Source: Paenibacillus sp. IHBB 10380
GTDB taxonomy: Bacteria; Bacillota; Bacilli; Paenibacillales; Paenibacillaceae
NCBI RefSeq assembly: GCF_000949425.1
Contig: NZ_CP010976.1
Span: 1,364,001-1,428,000, forward strand
DNA length: 64,000 nt
Direction: 5' to 3'
The position numbers and the translations under genes were made by a program. The notes under the pieces were generated by a model, which ran no database searches, was not told the DNA's origin, and worked only from the letters and a program-made list of their open reading frames with translations. This document shows positions 34,813 through 43,878 of the stretch, in pieces (position 1 is the first letter of the stretch; each line of letters opens with the position of its first letter).

Positions 34813-34845
34813 TAAGGTTGTCGTAAGGTTATCGTCAGGTTGAAG
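34813..34845 (+). promoter_or_regulatory. Three tandem 11-bp direct repeats, candidate response-regulator site
   Basis: TAAGGTTGTCG, TAAGGTTATCG and TCAGGTTGAAG follow each other without gaps, one helical turn each. This is the pattern bound by tandem OmpR-family dimers. They lie just upstream of a possible promoter (TTGCAC at 34851, GAATAA at 34874) driving the ABC operon. Confidence 0.6.
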
Positions 34846-34916
34846 AAGGGTTGCACCATTACACTGTGATTACGAATAAGAACTGAGTACAAAATCAAAT
34901 TGGAGTGAAAAAGACG

Positions 34917-35828
34917 ATGAATACGATTATTTCAACGCACAATCTCTCAAAACGCTATGGTGACGCATATCGGGTAAGTAAGGTGGATCTAGCTGTATAC
35001 GAAGGTGATGTGTATGGCTTTCTCGGCCCGAATGGAGCGGGGAAATCGACCACCCTTAAAATGCTTCTGGGACTTGCTAAGCCTACCGATGGTCAAGTTG
35101 TTGTCTTTGGCAAGGAGTTCGATAAAAACCGTCAGTTTATTCTGAGTCAAACAGGATCACTTATCGAATCCCCTTCTTATTACGGTCATCTTACCGGATT
35201 AGAGAACATGCGTATTATGCAGCGCCTGCGAGATGTGCCGGACAAAAATGTGTTTGATGCTCTGAAAATTGTCCGTTTGGAAAATCAAAAGGATAAAAAA
35301 GTGGGGCAATATTCTCTTGGGATGAAGCAGCGCCTTGGAATCGCGATGGCATTGGTTGCTTTTCCGAAACTTCTAATACTCGATGAGCCGACAAATGGAC
35401 TTGACCCGGCTGGAATAGGTGAAATCCGGGAACTTATTCAATCATTGCCGCAGCGTTACGGTATTACCGTCTTAATTTCAAGCCATTTGTTATCAGAGAT
35501 TGAGCAAATTGCCACTTCGGTTGGCATTATAAGCGATGGAAAACTGCTGTTTCAAGGTAGTATGGATTTGCTGCAACGCAAAAGTCAGTCTTCTATTGCT
35601 ATCAAAACAACAGATAACGAAACAGCGAAAAAGTTGCTTCACAGCCAGGGACTTTTGCCGATCATCAACGAAAATTACCTAACTTTTAAAGGTATGAACG
35701 ATGCACAGGTGGCGCAAACGAACAGAACGCTCATAGATGCAGGGCTGGACGTAATCCGTATTGAAGAACACAAGAAAAGTTTAGAGAGCATATTCCTTGA
35801 ACTTACGGGAAAGGAGAGAAGTCTTTAA
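34917..35828 (+). CDS. ABC transporter ATP-binding protein, LanF/BcrA type
   Basis: A 303-residue ATPase: Walker A GPNGAGKST, signature YSLGMKQRLGIAMAL, Walker B LLILDEPTNGLDP and H-loop VLISSH. A C-terminal extension of about 80 residues (TAKKLLHSQGLLPIINENYL) is typical of lantibiotic- or bacitracin-immunity ATPases (LanF, BcrA). TGGAG at 34901-34905 favours ATG 34917 over GTG 34905. The operon with two permeases (next genes) suggests self-protection against, or detoxification of, cell-wall peptides. Confidence 0.93.
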   Translation: MNTIISTHNLSKRYGDAYRVSKVDLAVYEGDVYGFLGPNGAGKSTTLKMLLGLAKPTDGQVVVFGKEFDKNRQFILSQTGSLIESPSYYGHLTGLENMRIMQRLRDVPDKNVFDALKIVRLENQKDKKVGQYSLGMKQRLGIAMALVAFPKLLILDEPTNGLDPAGIGEIRELIQSLPQRYGITVLISSHLLSEIEQIATSVGIISDGKLLFQGSMDLLQRKSQSSIAIKTTDNETAKKLLHSQGLLPIINENYLTFKGMNDAQVAQTNRTLIDAGLDVIRIEEHKKSLESIFLELTGKERSL

Positions 35829-36577
35829 TGAAAATGATCGGTCTTGAATTTTTTAAACTGCGCCGTAAGCATCTGTTTCTCATGATTAGCCTGTTTTTGT
35901 GCGTGGAATTAGCATGGGCTTTCATGGCATCCAGCATGTCTATATCCCGTAATCCGAACAGCGTCGGATGGGATGGGGTACTCGTAATGATTGCATCTAT
36001 GAATGGTCTATTTCTCCCCATTATTTCGGCGGTAGTTGCTTCACGGATTTGCGATATGGAGTACAAAGGCAGTACATGGAAGCTCTTGATGGCAGCATCC
36101 GTCAAGCGAAGTCATATTTATGCGGCTAAATATATATGCGCCTGTATATTGATGTTATTTGCTATCATCTTGCAAATCTTTGCTATTGTAGGCTTTGGTA
36201 TTGTGCAGGGATTTGAGCAGTCTGTACCGTTATTTCTGTTAATTAAATTTTGGGCTGGCACTATGTTGACCACTATGGTTGTTATCGCATTGCAGCAATG
36301 GATCTCGCTTTCAGTCAAAAATCAAGCCTTTGGGCTTTGTCTAGGGATGCTCGGAGGCTTCATCGGCATAACGGGGGATCTCTTTCCAGCAGTGGTGCGC
36401 CGTATCTTTGTTTGGTCCTACTATACAGGTCTATGTCCTGTAGCATATAACTACGTGAACAATTCAATGGAGTTTGTTGCCCGAGACATTGGAGCGTATT
36501 TGCCCATTGCGCTCTTATTCATGGGAGCAGTGGCTTATATCGCGGGAAGCATTCATGTATCCCGACAGGAAGTATAG
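35828..36577 (+). CDS. ABC transporter permease, LanE/MutE type
   Basis: A 249-residue protein with six hydrophobic helices and the opening MIGLEFFKLRRKHLFLMISL typical of lantibiotic-immunity permeases. The ATG overlaps the ATPase stop (TAATG). It works with the following permease as a heterodimer. Central helices include LLIKFWAGTMLTTMVVIALQ. Confidence 0.88.
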   Translation: MKMIGLEFFKLRRKHLFLMISLFLCVELAWAFMASSMSISRNPNSVGWDGVLVMIASMNGLFLPIISAVVASRICDMEYKGSTWKLLMAASVKRSHIYAAKYICACILMLFAIILQIFAIVGFGIVQGFEQSVPLFLLIKFWAGTMLTTMVVIALQQWISLSVKNQAFGLCLGMLGGFIGITGDLFPAVVRRIFVWSYYTGLCPVAYNYVNNSMEFVARDIGAYLPIALLFMGAVAYIAGSIHVSRQEV

Positions 36578-36626
36578 GTAAGTGTAGTGTAGTAATGCTC
36601 CACAAAACTTTTAAGAGGAGATAATT

Positions 36627-37358
36627 ATGTTAAAAAGATGTATTCAGGCTGAATGGCTTAAACTTCGTCATTCTCGTATGTGGCTTATACTTTTGGTGCT
36701 TCCCGTTTTTAGTGTTCTGATTGGCTGCGCTAATTATTATTTTAACCAAGCCGCATTACAAAATGGTTGGTACAGCCTGTGGACACAGGTTAGTTTGTTT
36801 TATGGGGAATTTTTCTTGCCTGTACTTATTGCGATCTGCAGTGCATATGTGTGCAGGCTTGAGCATATGAACAAAAATTGGAATTCGGTTATGACAGCTC
36901 CAGTTTCAGTTGCACATATTTTCATTTCAAAACTGGTTATCGTCGGAGCGCTCATTTTAATAGTCCAGTTTTTCTTTATAACACTTTATTTTTGTGCAGG
37001 GAAGCTATTCGGATTGCCGCTGCAATTTCCTGTAGAAACCTTCGGCTGGATTATTCGTGGCTGGTTCGCATCTATTACAATCGGTGCTATACAACTTTGG
37101 CTTTCTATGCAAATCCGTAGCTTTGCCATTCCTATTGGCATTAGCGTTTGTGCTGTTTTTATCGGCTTGGGCATGTATGTGATGAATCTAGGCATGTTTT
37201 TTCCGTATTCACTTCTGACCATCGGCATGGGCGTAATAAGCCAAGAGAGTCTGACAAATAGCGATATTATTCAATTCTTGGCTATGAACATCATATTTAT
37301 TGTCATCATCTCCGTATTGACTATTCGTCGGCTGAAGAAAGTCGATGTGATGGCTTGA
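36627..37358 (+). CDS. ABC transporter permease, LanG/MutG type
   Basis: A 243-residue six-helix permease beginning CIQAEWLKLRHSRMWLILLV, the same style as the preceding subunit, with AGGAG eight bases before the ATG. Together with the ATPase and first permease it completes a LanFEG-type exporter. No lantibiotic structural or modification gene is nearby, so the role is more likely resistance than self-immunity. Confidence 0.88.
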   Translation: MLKRCIQAEWLKLRHSRMWLILLVLPVFSVLIGCANYYFNQAALQNGWYSLWTQVSLFYGEFFLPVLIAICSAYVCRLEHMNKNWNSVMTAPVSVAHIFISKLVIVGALILIVQFFFITLYFCAGKLFGLPLQFPVETFGWIIRGWFASITIGAIQLWLSMQIRSFAIPIGISVCAVFIGLGMYVMNLGMFFPYSLLTIGMGVISQESLTNSDIIQFLAMNIIFIVIISVLTIRRLKKVDVMA

Positions 37359-37387
37359 GGTAATGCCCCGTGACAACGAATCAAATA

Positions 37388-37494
37388 CCCAATAGATTAA
37401 TCGCCTTATCTGCTCCAACATGAACATAATCCAGTCAACTGGTTCCTTTGGAGCGAAAGAGAAGCGTTTGACAAAGTGAAAAGAGATTCCGGCC
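37388..37494 (+). pseudogene. yyaL-like N-terminal relic, copy E
   Basis: Disrupted coding sequence: PNRLI in one frame, then after a shift [24 protein letters not shown] (37416-37485). This matches the start of YyaL-type thioredoxin-domain proteins (YLLQHAHNPVDWYPW...). The rest of the gene is absent. It sits at the left edge of the A/T-rich island. A further short coding-like stretch (about 37530-37627, ending EFIQNNLK) is unassigned. Confidence 0.7.
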
Positions 37495-37628
37495 ATTAAG
37501 CTAGTGATTGTTGATGGGTCAGTCGAAAATCTGAGGTGCTTCGCTCCATGTACCTGTATTCCTTCGAAAATACACTAAGGTATCTGAAGAAGTCGGAGCA
37601 GGAATTCATTCAAAATAACCTGAAATAG

Positions 37629-37679
37629 AACAAGTCGGAGCGTGGAATGGTCATGCACTCCGGCTTGTTTTTATTTTGT
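37629..37679. terminator. Strong hairpin with T-tract
   Basis: 16-nt arms 37629-37644 and 37654-37669 pair with a few G-T wobbles, followed by TTTTTATTTTG. It stops rightward transcription and may also end the small leftward gene that finishes at 37679. Confidence 0.75.
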
Positions 37680-37852
37680 TAAGTTTCATGCCTATCTTGC
37701 GTAGAATGATGCACTTTGGGGAGAGGTATGTCTATCTCGGCCTCGGCTTGGACAGTTTGGCTCAGCATTTCAACTACATGCTCATGAAATTGCCGTAACG
37801 CTTTGCCGGATGGTTGATTGCTTTCCTTGATTACATATTCACATTTTTTCAT
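37679..37852 (-). CDS. Small hypothetical protein, divergent from the recombinase
   Basis: A 57-residue protein, MKKCEYVIKESNQPSGKALR then QFHEHVVEMLSQTVQAEAEI and a His-rich tail. The ribosome site GGAGG lies eight bases before the ATG, better than most chance frames. It is acidic, soluble and helix-rich. I do not recognise it; its place divergent from a large serine recombinase suggests a small accessory or regulator gene of the mobile element. Confidence 0.65.
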   Translation of the reverse strand: MKKCEYVIKESNQPSGKALRQFHEHVVEMLSQTVQAEAEIDIPLPKVHHSTQDRHET

Positions 37853-37943
37853 GAATTACTCCTCCAAAATTTCACAGTTGTCATATTCCATGAGTCATCA
37901 AAATGCTCAACATTCTATTTGGAAGGCGGGAGAATATTAACAC

Positions 37944-39450
37944 GTAAGCAAAACAATTAAACACGTAGCCGTCTATTTAAGAAAATCACGGGACGATGGT
38001 GAATCTGAAGACATTCTCTCAAAGCATAGGGATACCCTTCTGGCCTTAGTAGAGAATCGAAATTGGACCTATAGGTTATATGAAGGAAGTGGCCTCTGGT
38101 GAAAAGATAGAATCCCGGAAAGAAATGCAGAAGTTACTTCGGCATGTTGAAGACCAGCTCTATGATGGGGTAGTGGTCATGGATATTGATCGTTTAGGGC
38201 GTGGAGAAAACAAGGATTGGGCACTCATTAAAGATACATTCTTAAACTCAGAAACGGTCATTATCACACCAAACAAGATATACGATCTAGAAATAGACAA
38301 TGACGATGTATCATTTGATTTCATGTCTATTTTTGCCCGAATAGAGTACAAAACGATTAAGCGAAGAATGAAGCAGGGGAAAGAGGCAGGAGCCAAGAAA
38401 AGCATGTGGACAAACGGAAAGCCACCGTTTCCTTACTACTACGATAAGAACACAAGGTCGGTATTGGTGGATGAAACAAAGCGTCCGATTTATCGAGCGA
38501 TTGTTGAAAAGTATTTGAATGGAACAAACCTTGGTCATATCGCCATTTGGTTGACGGATAACAAGATACCCACGCCATACAACATTGAGCCGGATGGAAA
38601 GAACAAGGGCTCGTCAAATATTACGGTTCAACGGTTGCTGGCAAGCGAAATCCATTTGGGTTACATCACTTATGGGAAAACTCGTTCCAAGCGTGGTCAG
38701 GTGGAACTTGTACCTGAAGAAGAGCGGATTAAAGTCATGGGAGCACATGAAAAGCTGAAAACGCCGGAAGAACATGAAGTCATTATGGAGCGGTTGCTTA
38801 AGAATAGAATGTTGAACCCAAATTCAAGGCGTAACATTTTTCCTTTGTCAGGCTTGCTGTATTGTGAAAAATGCGGTTCGCGGATGAGGTTCCGAGTAGG
38901 TGAGAATAAGAAGCAAGGGCAGTACTGGAGTGCATTGTGCTATCACCAGTATAAAGATGGCAGCAAATGTGAGCAGCACGGCAAGGTAATGGATGCTGAC
39001 TTCTTCAATGCTTTGTATGACCGGATTATTCATGTAGACCCGGATATATTACGGGAAATTGAACTGCATGGAAGTCGTTATAGTGATACACAGACGATCA
39101 TTGAGGTCAAAGAGCAGGAATTGAAGAAGCAGAAGCGGGCGTTGGACAAGCTGCATGGATCGTATGAAGAGGATATGATAACGAAGCAAGTATTTTTGGA
39201 GAGGAAGGCTGTAAGGACAAGGCAGATTCAGAAGTTGGAAGAAGAGTTGAAGGATTTGCGGAAGGTTGTAGTAGATGAGGGGAATTATCCGACTGTTGAG
39301 CAGATATACGGACGGATAGGTGAGTTTAGGGAGTTGTGGGACGCTGCGGTGACGAGTGAAGAGAAGAATCGGGCGTTGAAGAAGCTAGTGGAGCGAATTG
39401 TGTATGATCGGGAAGGGAATCGGGTGGAGTTGGCTGTGTGTTATAGGTGA
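37944..39450 (+). pseudogene. Large serine recombinase, frameshifted and lacking a start codon
   Basis: The N-terminal catalytic region (SKTIKHVAVYLRKSRDDGES, with the serine in RKS) is readable from 37944 but has no ATG, GTG or TTG; the first codon is GTA. That frame ends at a TGA near 38100, whereas the rest continues from 38080 in another frame (EVASGEKIESRKEMQ...). One extra G in GAAGGAAG near 38082-38088 explains the shift. Downstream, the resolvase core (MDIDRLGRG), Recombinase domain, zinc ribbon (YCEKCGSRMRF, then C...C) and C-terminal coiled coil are intact. This family integrates phages and transposons; here it is probably dead. Confidence 0.85.
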
Positions 39451-39552
39451 AATAAAGCATTACATTATCTCTTAACATGTGGAGTAGGTCATATTGATGG
39501 TTAGAAAATGAGATTATCAGATTCACTGCAATTTACGAGAGATAGGAATTAC

Positions 39553-39602
39553 AAAATGATGTCATCTGTCAAAAGCTGATAGAGGACATCATTTTCGCTG
39601 CT
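39553..39602 (+). terminator. Terminator between recombinase and TrlF-like gene
   Basis: AAAATGATGTC (39553-39563) pairs perfectly with GACATCATTTT (39585-39595). T-rich sequence follows (CTCTTTTTCTTT). Confidence 0.75.
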
Positions 39603-39620
39603 CTTTTTCTTTACGAGTGG

Positions 39621-39626
39621 TATAAT
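39621..39626 (+). promoter_or_regulatory. -10 element of the TrlF-like gene
   Basis: A perfect TATAAT, 23 bases before the TTG start at 39649, just after the terminator. The -35 box is weak. It shows that the gene has its own promoter. Confidence 0.5.
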
Positions 39627-39648
39627 ATGCCATAAGGGAGTGGTGAAA

Positions 39649-42534
39649 TTGAATGATGTTCGGGGATCTAAGTGGAGAAAATGGGATTTGCATTTCCATA
39701 CTCCATCTTCATTTGACTATCAAAACAAGTCAATTACTAATTCTGAGATAATAGAAATGCTTGAGGCAAAAGAAATTAAAGCTGTTGCGATAACAGATCA
39801 CCACGTAATGGACATACATAGAATAGAAGAACTTCAACGATTGGGAAAAGAAAAAGGAATTACCGTATTTCCAGGAATCGAATTAAGGTCTGAACTCGGT
39901 GGAAGTGAATCGATACATTTTATTGGTATTTTTCCGGAAGATTCAGATGTTGGGGATATCTCAGTAAAAATACAGGGGAAGCTTGAAATTACTTCTGCAG
40001 ATATTAAGAGGAAAGGTGACGATTTTGTATATTGTGATTTTAAAGAATCGTCCAAAGTAATACATGAACTAGGTGGAATTGTAACAGTACACGCGGGTAA
40101 AAAAACAAATGGTATTGAAAGTATTAGAAATAATCATAAATACAAGCAAGCAATAAAGAAAGATTTAGTAGAAGGTGGATATATTGACGTATTCGAGGTT
40201 GGTCAATTAGACGATGTAACTAGTTATCAAGAAATGGTATTCCCTCATCTTGGTAAGAGCTTTCCTTTAATAATTTGTTCAGACAACCATTTGATAAGAG
40301 AGTATCACACAAAAGCAAGTCTATGGATTAAAGCTGATTTAACATATAAAGGCTTGAAACAGGCAATTACTGAGTCCAAAGATAGAATAAAATTAGGGAT
40401 AAAACCAGAACAAATAGTAAACTATGAAACAAAAAAAACCAAAATTATAGATTCAATTAGTGTTAAGGAAATAAACGATAAATTAACAGGCACTTGGTTT
40501 GATAAATGTGAGGTGAAGTTTAATTCAGGGCTTGTTTCCATTATCGGTAACAAAGGAAATGGAAAAAGTGCTTTAGTTGATATACTTGGACTTCTAGGGG
40601 GCAGTTCACATAATTCGTTTGAATTCTTAAATGATAAAAAATTTAGGAATTCAAAGAACAATATCTCACAGCACTTCGAAGCAACTTTAAGATGGGCTAG
40701 TGAAGATACTTCTACAAAAAAACTATCGGAAAATGTGCTTGATACTGAAATGGAAAGAGTAAAATACATCCCTCAGCAATATTTGGAGAAATTATGTAAT
40801 GAAATGAATATTGCTAGTGGCAACAGTTTTGATGCCGAAATTAAAAAAGTTATTTTTTCTCATATTAGTATAGAAAATAGACTTGGTTGTGAAACTTTTG
40901 ACCAATTACTGAATTTAAAGACTAAAGAGTTGTCTGAGGAAATGAACATTTATAGAAGACAAGTTAGTGAAGTTAATTCATCGATATGTGAAATAGAATT
41001 TAAACTTACAAGTAATTACCGAGAACAAATAAATGAACAACTAAAAGCAAAACAAATAGAGTATGATCAACATCTAAAGATGATGCCAGAGAAGGTAGAA
41101 AAGCCATTAAGTGATAATCAAGCCGAGAGCGGTTATACTGAACTGACTAAAGAAGTAAGCTTGTTGAATAACCAAAAAGCTCAACTTCAAGATGACAGAT
41201 ATAAAAAAATAGAAGAAAGAAAGTTTCTTGTTAAGAAACAAGAAGCAGTGAAAAGTACGCTTGGGAAAATTGATAACTTTATGTTGCAATTTGATAAATT
41301 ATCAAAAGATTTAGGTGAACATCTAGAGTTATTGGGGATAAGTCAAGAACAAGTAATTTCATTCAAAGTAAATAAATTTACACTTTTATCAAATCAAGAA
41401 GAAATTAATGAGAAGCTTGATGTGCTTGCTAAATATTTAGACGGAAACTCTGGTGGATCATATAATATTGTTTATGGATTGCTTGACGAAAAATTAAGTC
41501 AACTGGAAGATAAACTTGATAGACCAAATAAACTCTACCAAGAATACTTGGGCAAGATTGAAGAGTGGAATAAAGTGGAAAAGGAATTAATGGGAGATAC
41601 ATTTACACCAAATTCTCTAAGCTACATACAGAACCAACTTAATGAACTTGATTCAGCGTTACCAAATAAACTGGTTGAGGCTAAAGAGTTCAGAAAGCAA
41701 CTTTCGAACCAAATATTTGATTTAATTCAAAATCTAATATCAACTTATCAAGATCTTTATAATCCTGTTCAAAATGCAATAAGTGCCCATCATTTGATCA
41801 GGGAAAAATATCAACTTAATTTTGAAGTATCAATAGTACTAAGCTCTTTCGTGGAAGATTTTTTCCAGAGGGTTGGGAACTCTAGAGGATCCTTTTATGG
41901 AGCTGAAGACGGTACCAGAAGGTTAAAAGAAATTATTGATAGATATGAGTTTCTTGACTTTAAATCCATTATATCTTTTATCGATGAAGTTTTACTAAAC
42001 CTAGAGACTGATCAAAGAGATTCTTCTAAAGCTAGCATACCTGTTGAATTGCAGCTTCGAAAAGGAATGACCAAACAAGAGCTTTATGATTTTTTATTTA
42101 ATTTGAGCTATTTATCACCAATTTATGCTTTAAAGCTTGGAGATAAAGAAATTGACAAACTTTCTCCGGGGGAAAAGGGTGCATTGTTATTAATGTTTTA
42201 TCTCTTGGTTGATCGTGATGACAGACCTTTAATAATAGACCAACCTGAGGAAAATTTGGATAATCAATCGGTTTTTGAACTGTTGGTTCCTTGCATTAAA
42301 GAAGCAAAAAATAGAAGACAAATATTTATTGTTACACACAACCCGAATTTAGCAGTTGTTTGTGATGCGGAACAAGTGATTTATAGTTCTATTGATAAAA
42401 AAAATGCAAACAAAGTAAATTATCTGACAGGATCAATTGAAAATATTGAGGTTAATAATAAAATTGTAGACATTCTTGAAGGAACATGGCCTGCTTTCGA
42501 TAATAGAACAAGTAAGTATATTATGGTGGTTTAA
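39649..42534 (+). CDS. TrlF-like protein: PHP phosphoesterase domain fused to SMC-type ATPase
   Basis: About 961 residues. The N-terminal PHP domain (to about residue 270) has metal motifs DLHFHTPSS, ITDHHVMD, GIELRS and CSDNH. An ABC/SMC-like ATPase follows, with Walker A GNKGNGKSALVD near residue 300. It is split by a long coiled coil (residues 420-720) and closed by the signature LSPGEKGALLLM and Walker B LIIDQPEENLDN near residue 864. The order matches proteins annotated as TrlF family AAA-like ATPases, often found in mobile islands. A nuclease or phosphoesterase action gated by ATP hydrolysis is inferred. AAGGGAG eight bases ahead favours TTG 39649 over the earlier GTG codons. The A/T-rich codon use suggests transfer. 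Confidence 0.85.
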   Translation: MNDVRGSKWRKWDLHFHTPSSFDYQNKSITNSEIIEMLEAKEIKAVAITDHHVMDIHRIEELQRLGKEKGITVFPGIELRSELGGSESIHFIGIFPEDSDVGDISVKIQGKLEITSADIKRKGDDFVYCDFKESSKVIHELGGIVTVHAGKKTNGIESIRNNHKYKQAIKKDLVEGGYIDVFEVGQLDDVTSYQEMVFPHLGKSFPLIICSDNHLIREYHTKASLWIKADLTYKGLKQAITESKDRIKLGIKPEQIVNYETKKTKIIDSISVKEINDKLTGTWFDKCEVKFNSGLVSIIGNKGNGKSALVDILGLLGGSSHNSFEFLNDKKFRNSKNNISQHFEATLRWASEDTSTKKLSENVLDTEMERVKYIPQQYLEKLCNEMNIASGNSFDAEIKKVIFSHISIENRLGCETFDQLLNLKTKELSEEMNIYRRQVSEVNSSICEIEFKLTSNYREQINEQLKAKQIEYDQHLKMMPEKVEKPLSDNQAESGYTELTKEVSLLNNQKAQLQDDRYKKIEERKFLVKKQEAVKSTLGKIDNFMLQFDKLSKDLGEHLELLGISQEQVISFKVNKFTLLSNQEEINEKLDVLAKYLDGNSGGSYNIVYGLLDEKLSQLEDKLDRPNKLYQEYLGKIEEWNKVEKELMGDTFTPNSLSYIQNQLNELDSALPNKLVEAKEFRKQLSNQIFDLIQNLISTYQDLYNPVQNAISAHHLIREKYQLNFEVSIVLSSFVEDFFQRVGNSRGSFYGAEDGTRRLKEIIDRYEFLDFKSIISFIDEVLLNLETDQRDSSKASIPVELQLRKGMTKQELYDFLFNLSYLSPIYALKLGDKEIDKLSPGEKGALLLMFYLLVDRDDRPLIIDQPEENLDNQSVFELLVPCIKEAKNRRQIFIVTHNPNLAVVCDAEQVIYSSIDKKNANKVNYLTGSIENIEVNNKIVDILEGTWPAFDNRTSKYIMVV

Positions 42535-42866
42535 TAAATTATATTTTATTGACTTATTATTTGTGCCCCTCTCAAATATCTCCAAGATCAATTATGGGAG
42601 GGGGGCCTCACCTGCCTCTACCGGTTGAAATTAATTTTAACTGAGAATTGAACATTTCTATAAACCATAAGTAGATCCGAATAACAATTAAAAAAGACTT
42701 AAAAGATTATCCAAGGAAAAGGTTGAATTCCTTAGGCCAGAATAAGCAATTGATAAAGCATGGTTTTACGTACTTATGATGAGATCTTGTGCAATTAACT
42801 TAGTTATAAGAGGGAATAAATCAAGAAATCATAAAATCTAATTTTTTTTATTATAAGGATGGAAAA
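42535..42866. other. Intergenic region with G-rich hairpin
   Basis: 332 A/T-rich bases. GCCCCTC at 42565-42571 can pair with the GAGGGGGG run near 42598-42607, a possible terminator of the TrlF-like gene without a strong T-tract. No coding sequence is recognisable. The ribosome site AAGGATGG for the next gene lies at its end. Confidence 0.45.
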
Positions 42867-43712
42867 ATGTCAGATATTCATTATAGAATCAAAGAATTCT
42901 ACAGGTTGATTCAAATAGGAAAAAGTATATCCAAACAAAATAGAAGACAAATTCATACTTCATCAATACGGTCATTTTTCTCAGAAACTATTTATGAAAA
43001 ATCATTGTTAAATGCAAATAGTATCATTAATTTAATTCCGAATTCAAATGAGGATAATTATAAAGAGTCACAAAAATACTTGGACATTAGTTCAGTAGCG
43101 AGTTTATCTAGAAACTTAATTGAAATTCATAATGTTTATAACTACATGTGTGAACGTGGAATTTCAGATGATGAATTTAACTTCAGGTTTTATCTGTCTT
43201 CTTATCACCAAAATTTCTCGTCAGAAAGAATTATTTTGACTCTTGGTATTCCAAAGTCTTCAGGTTATTTAGCAGGTTATGGATTATTTTATAGTGAAAG
43301 TATGCTCACTAACAATAATGTCTTTTTGTCCTTAAGTGAAGGTTTGAAAAGGGAACTAATTAAAGGTAAGAAACCATTTTTATTTGATAGAATACGGAAG
43401 AGATACTCTCCAATTAATAAAGAGGTTGAGTCTGGAATCTATAATTTATTATCTAATAGTGTTCATACCCTACCTATTGGATTATTTAATAATTCTGCTT
43501 ATCCTGGAGATTCACATCTTGACAGGAATAATCTAGCTTTTATTGCTTTAGAAACTTCGATATTATTTTTCTCAACAATACTTTTGGATTATGTAAAACG
43601 AAGAAATAAGCTATCTAAAATGTTAACTTCAGAAGACTTAATATTCATTACTGAAATGACTAAGAGTGATAATTTAATGAACTGGATAAAGCATCGAAGT
43701 GCAGTAGAATAA
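42867..43712 (+). CDS. Hypothetical HEPN-like (DUF5677-like) protein
   Basis: A 281-residue, largely helical protein with SVASLSRNLIEIHNVYNYM, where R82-x5-H88 fits the R-x4-6-H RNase motif of HEPN proteins, and IYNLLSNSVHTLPIG near residue 195. These two blocks resemble DUF5677-type proteins, which are HEPN relatives. A ribonuclease role in abortive defence is inference. A C-terminal hydrophobic stretch (LAFIALETSILFFSTILLDY) could pack in the fold. It stands alone, with its own ribosome site, among defence-type genes. Confidence 0.55.
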   Translation: MSDIHYRIKEFYRLIQIGKSISKQNRRQIHTSSIRSFFSETIYEKSLLNANSIINLIPNSNEDNYKESQKYLDISSVASLSRNLIEIHNVYNYMCERGISDDEFNFRFYLSSYHQNFSSERIILTLGIPKSSGYLAGYGLFYSESMLTNNNVFLSLSEGLKRELIKGKKPFLFDRIRKRYSPINKEVESGIYNLLSNSVHTLPIGLFNNSAYPGDSHLDRNNLAFIALETSILFFSTILLDYVKRRNKLSKMLTSEDLIFITEMTKSDNLMNWIKHRSAVE

Positions 43713-43878
43713 TAAATTCTATAATTAAAATTTACAGTATTCGCAAATGTTTGTTTATAATTGATACTCTTGAGAAATATTGTAAAAATGAGGAGTAATA
43801 TCATTTATTCCTCGGCAAGATGGTTGACTGTATCACTGCGTATCAATAATTCACATATTTCAGTGAGGTGTGGGTGAA

